Assembly: GCA_964441925.1 (NCBI GenBank) | Contig: CAYTVY010000166.1 | Coordinates: forward strand, 1 to 5,136 | From: Geothermobacter sp964441925 | GTDB lineage: Bacteria > Desulfobacterota > Desulfuromonadia > Desulfuromonadales > Geothermobacteraceae | Length of the DNA stretch: 5,136 nucleotides | Direction: 5' to 3' | Shown: positions 1-5,136 of the stretch, in pieces | Layout of the letters: the number at the start of each line of letters is the position of its first letter | Position numbering within the stretch: the first letter of the stretch is position 1 | Translations under genes and position numbers: made by a program | Notes under the pieces: model-generated | Databases searched by the model: none | Told to the model about the DNA's origin: nothing | Seen by the model: only the letters and a program-made list of their open reading frames with translations

Positions 1-618
1 CTGATTCCGGCCGAACTGGCCCGGCGGGCGGCGGTGGCCGGCTACCGGGCCCTGGCGATGACCGACCACGGGGACCGTTCCAACCTCGATCTGATCATTC
101 CCCGGCTGGCGCGGGTGGCCGGCGAGCTGGGGGAAGCCTGGGGCCTGACCATCCTGCCGGGGATCGAGCTGACCCACGTACCGCCGGCGCAGATCGCCGC
201 CGCCGCCACCGAGGCCCGGCGTCTGGGAGCGAAGATCGTCATCGTCCACGGCGAGACCCTGGTCGAGCCGGTGGCCCCCGGCACCAACCGGGCGGCGCTG
301 GAAGCCGATATCGACATCCTGGCCCATCCCGGCCTGATCGGCGAGGACGAGGCACGCCTGGCGGCCCAGCGGGGCATCTGCCTGGAACTGACCACCCGCA
401 AGGGCCACAGCCTGGCCAACGGGCATGTCGCCCGCCAGGCCCTGGCCGCCGGTGCCCCGCTGATCGTCGACAACGACGCACACGCTCCGGGGGACCTGCT
501 GCCGCCCGCCCTGATGCGCCAGGTGGCTCTCGGGGCCGGGCTGAACGAGACGCAGGCCGATGCGGTGCTGGCCAATGCCGAAGCCCTGGTGCGCAGGGCG
601 CTGGCGGGGAGGGCGTGA
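1..618 (+). CDS. PHP-domain phosphoesterase, histidinol-phosphate-phosphatase-like (5' partial)
   Basis: This is the C-terminal 205 residues of a PHP-superfamily metal-dependent phosphoesterase. The frame is open from base 1, and the text before the first possible start codon (a GTG at 34) already reads like the family (LIPAELARRAAVAGY), so the true start lies upstream. Numbering from the window edge, seven of the nine usual PHP metal ligands are visible: D22 and H23 in the TDH motif, E56 in PGIEL, H83 in VHGET, H109 in LAHPG, and D159 and H161 in NDAH. The missing HxH motif would sit just outside the window, so only about 10-20 residues are likely absent. Known members hydrolyse phosphomonoesters such as histidinol phosphate, or act on nucleic acids. 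The substrate here cannot be read from sequence, and no his genes are in view. No signal peptide or membrane segment is seen in the visible part, so a cytoplasmic location is likely. The stop overlaps the next start by one base. Confidence 0.85.
   Translation: MIPAELARRAAVAGYRALAMTDHGDRSNLDLIIPRLARVAGELGEAWGLTILPGIELTHVPPAQIAAAATEARRLGAKIVIVHGETLVEPVAPGTNRAALEADIDILAHPGLIGEDEARLAAQRGICLELTTRKGHSLANGHVARQALAAGAPLIVDNDAHAPGDLLPPALMRQVALGAGLNETQADAVLANAEALVRRALAGRA
606..613 (+). promoter_or_regulatory. Shine-Dalgarno deciding the M42 peptidase start
   Basis: The sequence GGGGAGGG lies inside the last codons of the PHP gene. Its GGAGG core (608-612) sits 5 bases before ATG 618 but only 2 bases before the in-frame GTG at 615. 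The spacing favours ATG 618 as the initiation codon. Because the upstream stop (616-618) shares a base with this ATG, terminating ribosomes could also re-initiate here. Confidence 0.6.
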
Positions 619-1688
619 TGCATCCGGATGACTTCGCCTTTCTCCGTCAGCTGCTCGAGGCGCCCAGCCCCTCCGGCTACGAGGGTCCGGCCCGGCGTCT
701 GCTCCGGCAGCGGCTTCAGCCGGTGGCCGACCGTCTCGAGGTCGACATGCTCGGCAACCTGGTGGCGACCCTCCAGGGGCGGGGACACCAGCGCCCCCGG
801 CTGATGCTGACCGCCCACTGCGACGAGATCGGTTTCATCGTTCGCCACATCGACGAGCGGGGATTCCTCTGGTTCGCACCCATCGGCGGGGTCGATGCCC
901 ATCTGTCGCCGGGACAGCGGGTGAGTGTGCAGACGGCGGCCGGCCCGCTGCCGGGGGTGGTCGGCAAGAAGCCGATCCACCAGCAGGAGGGGGCGGAGAA
1001 GGAGCGGGTGGTGCCTTTCCACGAGCAGTTCATCGACATCGGCTGTACCGACGGGGAGGAGGCGCGGCGGCTGGTGGCCATCGGTGATCCGGTGGTTTTC
1101 GCCGCCGGCCTGGAGCGCCTGCAGGGCAACCGCATCGCCTGTCGCGCCCTGGACGACAAGATGGGGGCCTTTCTCGTCTGCCGGGTATTCAGCGAACTGG
1201 CCCGGGGCGAGCGGCCGCCCTGCGATATCGTCGCCGTTTTCTCGGTGCAGGAGGAGGTCGGGCTGCGCGGGGCCGGGCCGGCGGCCTTTGCGACCGAGCC
1301 CGATGTCGCCCTGGTGGTGGAGATCGGCCATGGCACCGACACGCCGGCCCACGACCCGCGGCGGACGGGCGAGGTGAAACTCGGTGGCGGTCCCCTGCTG
1401 TCGCGCGGGCCCAACATCAATCCCGCCCTGTTCGAGCTGCTCTGCCGGACCGCCGGCGAGCTGGCGATACCGCTGCAGGTGATCGGTGAGCCGGGCGGTA
1501 CGGGCACCGATGCCCGGGTGATCCAGCTCAGTCGCCGGGGGGTGGCGACCGCCCTGGTCCGGGTGCCGACCCGCTATGTGCATACGCCGTCCGAAGTGCT
1601 CGATCTGGCGGACCTGGAGCAGGCCGGAAAACTGCTGGCGGCCACCGCCCGCAAGGTCGTGTCGCGGCATGATTTCCTGCCCGGCTGA
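618..1688 (+). CDS. M42-family metallopeptidase (glutamyl aminopeptidase/endoglucanase-like)
   Basis: This is a complete 356-residue protein, a normal length for M42 (TET-type) aminopeptidases, which are cytoplasmic dinuclear zinc or cobalt enzymes that trim peptides and often assemble into dodecamers. From ATG 618 the metal and catalytic residues are H67 (TAHCDEIGF), D179/D180 (RALDDKMG), the E212-E213 pair (VQEEVGLRGA) and H322 (RYVHTPSEV). The GGTGTDA segment near 298-304 is also typical. The position that is usually Asp among the ligands is Glu here (E235 in VVEIGHGTDTP), a conservative change. An extra in-frame GTG at 615 would add one Met, but the Shine-Dalgarno spacing favours 618. The gene overlaps the PHP gene by one base (TGATG) and probably shares its transcript. 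No signal peptide is seen. The family assignment is firm; the preferred peptide substrate is not determinable, and older 'cellulase/endoglucanase' names for this family should not be trusted. Confidence 0.93.
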   Translation: MHPDDFAFLRQLLEAPSPSGYEGPARRLLRQRLQPVADRLEVDMLGNLVATLQGRGHQRPRLMLTAHCDEIGFIVRHIDERGFLWFAPIGGVDAHLSPGQRVSVQTAAGPLPGVVGKKPIHQQEGAEKERVVPFHEQFIDIGCTDGEEARRLVAIGDPVVFAAGLERLQGNRIACRALDDKMGAFLVCRVFSELARGERPPCDIVAVFSVQEEVGLRGAGPAAFATEPDVALVVEIGHGTDTPAHDPRRTGEVKLGGGPLLSRGPNINPALFELLCRTAGELAIPLQVIGEPGGTGTDARVIQLSRRGVATALVRVPTRYVHTPSEVLDLADLEQAGKLLAATARKVVSRHDFLPG

Positions 1689-1728
1689 GGCGGGATTCGC
1701 GGTCGCTGGTTGCATCTTGACTCCCGCC
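1689..1728. repeat. 7-bp perfect inverted repeat between the M42 gene and guaB
   Basis: GGCGGGA at 1689-1695, directly after the M42 stop codon, is exactly complementary to TCCCGCC at 1722-1728, leaving a 26-base loop. The right arm shares its first base with the last base of the guaB -35 box. There is no T-run after the right arm, so this does not look like an intrinsic terminator. It could be a weak mRNA-end stem-loop or a regulator site. In DNA this GC-rich, chance is a serious alternative. Confidence 0.3.
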
Positions 1729-1745
1729 CGCGGCTGCCCTAGTAT
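1717..1745 (+). promoter_or_regulatory. sigma70-type promoter of guaBA
   Basis: TTGACT (1717-1722) matches five of six bases of the -35 consensus. It is followed after exactly 17 bases by TAGTAT (1740-1745), which matches four of six of the -10 consensus. The predicted transcription start is near 1752, giving a leader of about 35-40 bases. That is too short for a riboswitch, and none is visible. A clear AAGGAG Shine-Dalgarno at 1778-1783 lies 6 bases before the guaB ATG. The position in the only gap between the upstream pair and guaBA supports the call. Confidence 0.75.
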
Positions 1746-1789
1746 GCCTGCAATTTTCTCGCACCCTCTTCCGCAGCAAGGAGTTCACC

Positions 1790-3259
1790 ATGCTCGACGC
1801 CGAAATCCCCGAAGGATTGACATTCGATGACGTACTGCTGGTCCCGGCCCATTCCGAGGTGCTGCCCAAGGAAGCGGATATCAGCACCTGGCTGACGCCG
1901 AAGATACGCCTCAACATGCCGCTGCTGTCGGCGGCCATGGATACCGTCACCGAGGCGCGGGCGGCCATCACCATGGCGCGCGAAGGGGGGATGGGTATCA
2001 TCCACAAGAACATGACGCCCGAGGAGCAGGCCATCGAGGTCGACCAGGTGAAGAAATCGGAAAGCGGCATGATCGTCGATCCGATCACCATGGAGCCGGA
2101 GCAGAAGATCTACGAGGCGCTGGCGTTGATGAAGCAGTACCGCATCTCCGGGGTGCCGATCTGCAAGGACGGCAGACTGGTCGGCATTCTCACCAACCGG
2201 GATCTGCGTTTCGAGACCCAGCTCGACCAGCCGATCGCCAACGTCATGACCCGGGAGAACCTGGTGACGGTGCCTCCCGGCACCACCCTCGAGGAGGCCA
2301 AGAAACATCTGCACGAGCACCGTATCGAAAAGCTGCTGGTGGTCGACGACGGCGGGGTGCTCAAGGGCCTGATCACCATCAAGGACATCGAGAAGGTCCG
2401 CAAATATCCCAACGCCTGCAAGGACGACATCGGCCGGTTGCGGGTCGGCGCCGCCGTCGGTGTCGGGCCCGACCGCGAGGCGCGGGTCGAGGCTCTGGTG
2501 CGGGCCGGCGTCGATGCCATCGTCATCGACACCGCCCATGGCCATTCCCAGGGAGTGATCGACGCGGTGACCGATACCCGGCGGCAGTATCCCGATCTGC
2601 AGCTGATTGCCGGCAACATCGCCACCGGCGAGGCGGCCGAGGCGCTGATCAGGGCCGGCGTCGATGCCGTCAAGGTGGGCATCGGTCCCGGCTCGATCTG
2701 CACCACCCGGGTGGTCGCCGGCGTCGGCGTGCCGCAGATCACCGCCATCGCCAATGTCGCCCGGGTCGCCCGCAAATATGGCGTACCGCTGATCGCCGAC
2801 GGCGGCATCAAGTATTCCGGCGAGATCGCCAAGGCGATCGCCGCCGGCGCCGACGTGGTGATGATCGGTTCGCTGTTCGCCGGCACCGAGGAGTCGCCGG
2901 GCGAGACCATCCTCTACCAGGGGCGGACCTACAAGGCCTACCGGGGCATGGGCAGTCTCGGGGCCATGAAGCAGGGGAGCAAGGACCGCTATTTCCAGGG
3001 AGATGTCGACACGGATGTCAAGCTGGTTCCGGAAGGGATCGAGGGCCGGGTCCCCTACCGTGGTCCGCTGTCGGACAATATCCACCAGCTGCTCGGCGGC
3101 CTTCGCGCCGGCATGGGCTACACCGGCTGCAAGACCATCCGCGAACTGCAGGAGAAGGCCCGCTTCATGCGTATCACCAACGCCGGCCTGCGCGAGTCGC
3201 ATGTCCACGACGTCAGCATCACCCACGAAGCCCCCAACTACCGGATCGAGCGGAACTGA
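1790..3259 (+). CDS. guaB: Inosine-5'-monophosphate dehydrogenase
   Basis: IMP dehydrogenase oxidises IMP to XMP with NAD+, the committed and rate-limiting step of guanine nucleotide synthesis, in the cytoplasm, normally as a tetramer or octamer. The 489 residues match the usual bacterial length. The N-terminus TFDDVLLVPA and PLLSAAMDTVTEA (about 45-57) begin the TIM barrel. Two CBS domains are inserted at about 95-205 (GVPICKDGRLVGILTNRDLR; then EHRIEKLLVVDD), where ATP/GTP-type effectors bind in known bacterial enzymes. The barrel resumes with IDTAHGHS (D247), the K+/catalytic loop GIGPGSICTT with nucleophile C304, IADGGI (D337), and the mobile flap KDRYFQ with R400-Y401. All key residues are present. 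ATG 1790 is supported by AAGGAG six bases upstream and by the conserved N-terminus. guaA follows after 3 bases. Recognition is unambiguous. Confidence 0.98.
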   Translation: MLDAEIPEGLTFDDVLLVPAHSEVLPKEADISTWLTPKIRLNMPLLSAAMDTVTEARAAITMAREGGMGIIHKNMTPEEQAIEVDQVKKSESGMIVDPITMEPEQKIYEALALMKQYRISGVPICKDGRLVGILTNRDLRFETQLDQPIANVMTRENLVTVPPGTTLEEAKKHLHEHRIEKLLVVDDGGVLKGLITIKDIEKVRKYPNACKDDIGRLRVGAAVGVGPDREARVEALVRAGVDAIVIDTAHGHSQGVIDAVTDTRRQYPDLQLIAGNIATGEAAEALIRAGVDAVKVGIGPGSICTTRVVAGVGVPQITAIANVARVARKYGVPLIADGGIKYSGEIAKAIAAGADVVMIGSLFAGTEESPGETILYQGRTYKAYRGMGSLGAMKQGSKDRYFQGDVDTDVKLVPEGIEGRVPYRGPLSDNIHQLLGGLRAGMGYTGCKTIRELQEKARFMRITNAGLRESHVHDVSITHEAPNYRIERN

Positions 3260-3262
3260 GTC

Positions 3263-4822
3263 ATGAGCGACATTCACCAGGAACGGATACTGATCCTCGA
3301 CTTCGGTTCCCAGTACACCCAGCTGATCGCCCGCCGGGTGCGGGAGGCGCACGTCTACTGCGAGCTGCATCCCTTCGACATGACCCTGGAGGCGATCCGT
3401 TCCTTTCGTCCCAGCGGCATCATCCTCTCCGGTGGTCCCAAGTCGGTCTACGAGCAGGGGGCGCCGGCGATTCCCGGCGAACTGTTCGACATGGGGATTC
3501 CGGTGCTCGGCATCTGCTACGGCATGCAGCTGATGTGCGACCATTTCGGCGGCCGGGTGGTGCCGGCCGGCAAGCGGGAGTACGGCCATGCCGAGCTGCA
3601 CGCCACGGGCAACCCCGGCCCTCTGTTCGAGGGGTTCTTTCTCGAGGGGAAGAGCCCGGTGTGGATGAGTCACGGCGATCATGTCGAGCAGGTGCCGGAC
3701 GGTTTCGAAGTGGTGGCCGGCACCGACAACGCGCCGGTCTGCGCCATCCAGGACGTGGCGCGCAACCTCTACGGGGTGCAGTTTCACCCGGAGGTGAACC
3801 ACACCCCGCGCGGCGAGATCCTGATCGATACCTTCGTCCGCTCGATCTGCGGCTGCACCGGCCAGTGGACCCCCGGCCAGATCATCGAGGACGCCGTTGC
3901 CCGCATCCGGCGGCAGGTCGGGCGCGAGCATGTCATCCTCGGGCTGTCCGGCGGGGTCGATTCCTCGGTCGCCGCCAGCCTGATCCACCGGGCGATCGGC
4001 GACCAGCTGACCTGCGTTTTCGTCAACAACGGCCTGCTGCGCCTGGGCGAGCCGGAGCAGGTGCTGGCGACCTTCGCCGAGAACATGGGGGTGAAGGTGG
4101 TCTATGTCGACGCCGAGCAGCGGTTTCTGAAGGCGCTCAAGGGGGTCACCGACCCGGAGCGAAAGCGCAAGATCATCGGCAACCTCTTTGTCGACATTTT
4201 CGAGGAGGAGGCGGCCAAGCTGCCGGATGCCCGCTGGCTGGCCCAGGGGACCATCTATCCCGACGTCATCGAATCGGCGGGAGCGAAGACCGGCAAGGCA
4301 CACAACATCAAGAGTCATCACAATGTCGGCGGCCTGCCCGACTACATGAAGCTGAAGCTGCTCGAGCCGCTGCGCGAGCTGTTCAAGGACGAGGTGCGTG
4401 CCATCGGCGAGGAGCTGGGGCTGCCGCACCAGATGGTCTGGCGTCATCCCTTCCCGGGCCCCGGTCTCGGCGTTCGCATTCTCGGCGAGGTGAAGAAGGA
4501 GTACGCCGACATCCTGCGCCGGGCCGACGCCATCTTCATCGAGGAGCTCTACAAGAGCGGGCACTACGACAAGATCAGTCAGGCCTTCGCCGTTTTCCTG
4601 CCGGTGAAGTCGGTCGGCGTCATGGGCGACGGCCGGACCTACGAATACGTCATCGCCCTGCGGGCGGTCGAAACCCGCGACTTCATGACCGCCGGCTGGT
4701 ACCCGATGCCCTACGAGGATCTGGCCCGCATCAGCGGCCGGATCATCAACGAGGTGAAGGGGGTCAATCGGGTGACCTACGACATCTCCAGCAAGCCGCC
4801 GGCCACCATCGAGTGGGAGTAG
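3263..4822 (+). CDS. guaA: GMP synthase (glutamine-hydrolysing)
   Basis: GMP synthase converts XMP to GMP using ATP and glutamine-derived ammonia, completing the branch begun by guaB. The 519-residue length is typical of the single-chain two-domain form. The N-terminal class I glutamine amidotransferase spans about 8-195: LDFGSQYTQLIARRVRE, SGGPKSVY, nucleophile C85 in GICYGMQ, and H175/E177 in QFHPEVNHT complete the triad. The ATP-pyrophosphatase domain follows with P-loop LSGGVDSSV (229-235). The C-terminal dimerisation and XMP-binding part carries RHPFPGPGLGVRILGE (394-409) and the conserved ending KPPATIEWE. The start lies 3 bases after the guaB stop with no strong Shine-Dalgarno of its own (only short GGA/GAG stretches inside the guaB end), so expression is probably coupled to guaB translation. 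No frameshift or missing residue is seen. Confidence 0.98.
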   Translation: MSDIHQERILILDFGSQYTQLIARRVREAHVYCELHPFDMTLEAIRSFRPSGIILSGGPKSVYEQGAPAIPGELFDMGIPVLGICYGMQLMCDHFGGRVVPAGKREYGHAELHATGNPGPLFEGFFLEGKSPVWMSHGDHVEQVPDGFEVVAGTDNAPVCAIQDVARNLYGVQFHPEVNHTPRGEILIDTFVRSICGCTGQWTPGQIIEDAVARIRRQVGREHVILGLSGGVDSSVAASLIHRAIGDQLTCVFVNNGLLRLGEPEQVLATFAENMGVKVVYVDAEQRFLKALKGVTDPERKRKIIGNLFVDIFEEEAAKLPDARWLAQGTIYPDVIESAGAKTGKAHNIKSHHNVGGLPDYMKLKLLEPLRELFKDEVRAIGEELGLPHQMVWRHPFPGPGLGVRILGEVKKEYADILRRADAIFIEELYKSGHYDKISQAFAVFLPVKSVGVMGDGRTYEYVIALRAVETRDFMTAGWYPMPYEDLARISGRIINEVKGVNRVTYDISSKPPATIEWE

Positions 4823-4853
4823 GGCCGTTGCCGGAATGGTCCGTTTGATTTTT
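4822..4853 (+). terminator. guaA: Weak candidate intrinsic terminator after guaA
   Basis: Starting in the guaA stop codon, GGGCC (4822-4826, read as 4822-4823-4824-4825-4826) can pair with GGTCC (4838-4842) through one G-U pair around an 11-base loop. An alternative, CCG-TTGC-CGG (4825-4834), makes a 3-bp stem with a tetraloop. A T-rich run, TTTGATTTTT (4844-4853), follows. The order hairpin then T-tract is right, but the stem is short and the T-tract is interrupted, so termination here may be inefficient or incidental. Confidence 0.35.
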
Positions 4854-4950
4854 CAGGGGAGGAGATGACAGAAAACCGTGCAGATTGACAATATCCCGCG
4901 CAGACCGACCTAAAAAATTCCCATCTCCCATCAGCGCAGAGCCCGGCGTT
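4854..4950. other. Convergent intergenic remainder, no gene recognised
   Basis: This stretch lies between guaA and a gene on the opposite strand and is less GC-rich than the coding DNA. It holds a perfect TTGACA (4885-4890) with no good -10 box at the right distance. A 7-codon mini-ORF (ATG 4865 to TGA 4888) sits immediately behind GGGGAGGAG. GGAGATG (4861-4867) can pair with CATCTCC (4922-4928). GCGCAGA occurs twice (4898, 4934), with a near copy GTGCAGA at 4878. An A6 run (4912-4917) would read as U6 on the minus strand, downstream of the convergent gene, but no strong stem precedes it. None of these amounts to a supported element. Confidence 0.5.
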
Positions 4951-5136
4951 TCAATCCAGCGGACTCTTCATCGCCACGCCCGGCCGGTTCAGGCGGGAAT
5001 TATGGCGCAACCGCATCTCCTGGCGAAAGCTCACCAGCCAGGGGGCGTCGGCAGGAATCTCCAGCACGGGATAAGCGGAATCCTCTCGCCGGACCGGGGC
5101 AGGCGTGGGCGGAGAGGGACGCCGGTCGAGGCCGAG
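4951..5136 (-). CDS. Unrecognised protein, C-terminal 61 residues (5' partial)
   Basis: Read on the minus strand, the frame is open from the window edge to a TGA at 4953-4951, giving the last 61 residues of a protein whose start lies beyond 5136. Codon choice (CTG, GTG, GAG, CGC, CGG, GCC, GAC) resembles that of the neighbouring genes. The visible part has a proline-rich stretch (RRPSPPTPAPVRRED, residues 5-19), which looks like a flexible linker, then a more ordered segment including APWLVSFRQEMRLRH (31-45). It ends in a basic tail rich in Arg and Asn, finishing KSPLD. No transmembrane segment is visible in this piece. I do not recognise the family and assign no function. The opposite strand is also open in register from an ATG at 5002, but that frame uses AGG, AGA, ATA and GGA codons and yields a Gly/Arg-rich product, so the minus-strand reading is preferred. 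The gene converges on guaA. Confidence 0.6.
   Translation of the reverse strand, partial: LGLDRRPSPPTPAPVRREDSAYPVLEIPADAPWLVSFRQEMRLRHNSRLNRPGVAMKSPLD

Noticed and set aside
42..1715. Minus-strand open frame of 557 residues opposite the PHP and M42 genes
   Set aside because: The composition is biased towards Arg, Gly, Ala and His and has no domain signature, while the plus-strand genes carry complete catalytic motifs.
1746..1789. Riboswitch or attenuator in the guaB leader
   Set aside because: The predicted leader is only about 35-40 bases and shows no aptamer-like fold or terminator.
1739..4564. Very long minus-strand open frame (941 residues) antisense to guaB and guaA
   Set aside because: It lies wholly opposite two certain genes. 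Its product is His/Asp/Leu/Gly-rich with no recognisable motif, as expected when GC-rich codons are read in antisense. It is a shadow frame.
3535..4848. Plus-strand 437-residue frame overlapping guaA
   Set aside because: It is an Arg/Gly/Ala-rich out-of-frame translation of guaA without conserved motifs.
4865..4888. Seven-codon ORF (MTENRAD) with an adjacent GGGGAGGAG
   Set aside because: The Shine-Dalgarno-like run is too close to the ATG (about 2 bases from its GGAGG core), the ORF is extremely short, and no gene follows that it could control as a leader.
4885..4915. Possible promoter starting with a perfect TTGACA at 4885-4890
   Set aside because: At 16-18 bases downstream there is no acceptable -10 box (ACCTAA/CCTAAA). 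The TAAAAA that looks better is 20 bases away, and no plus-strand gene follows.
5002..5136. Plus-strand frame open from ATG 5002 to the window end
   Set aside because: It is in register antisense to the better minus-strand frame, uses AGG, AGA, ATA and GGA codons unlike neighbouring genes, and gives a low-complexity Gly/Arg-rich product.

Overview
The window is GC-rich bacterial chromosome with third codon positions dominated by G and C. It carries ordinary housekeeping genes. The gene order (PHP-domain phosphoesterase, M42 aminopeptidase, guaB, guaA) and the protein sequences suggest a Gram-negative bacterium of the Desulfuromonadales/Geobacter type. That placement is from memory of similar neighbourhoods, not from a search, so it is moderate at best.

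Layout. Positions 1-618 hold the 3' part of a PHP-domain phosphoesterase (histidinol-phosphate-phosphatase-like) that lacks only its extreme N-terminus. Its stop overlaps the start of an M42-family metallopeptidase (618-1688) by one base (TGATG), so the two are probably translationally coupled. A 101-base gap (1689-1789) contains a well-formed sigma70-type promoter (TTGACT, 17 bases, TAGTAT) and a good Shine-Dalgarno for guaB (1790-3259, IMP dehydrogenase). guaA (3263-4822, GMP synthase) follows only 3 bases after guaB. After guaA lies a 128-base intergenic stretch, less GC-rich than the genes, with a weak terminator candidate. The last 186 bases (4951-5136) read convincingly on the minus strand as the C-terminal end of an unrecognised protein that runs off the window, converging on guaA.

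How the genes work together. guaB and guaA form the two-step guanine nucleotide branch: IMP to XMP (NAD+-dependent), then XMP to GMP (glutamine- and ATP-dependent). They look like a dedicated operon with its own promoter. The two upstream genes have no clear biochemical link to GMP synthesis. They could also read through into guaBA, since no obvious terminator separates them.

I found no evidence of a novel defence, mobile, CRISPR or RNA-based system. The points most worth a second look are small: a Glu at a position usually Asp among the M42 metal ligands, a perfect 7-bp inverted repeat touching the guaB -35 box, the unidentified minus-strand C-terminus, and the intergenic stretch after guaA.
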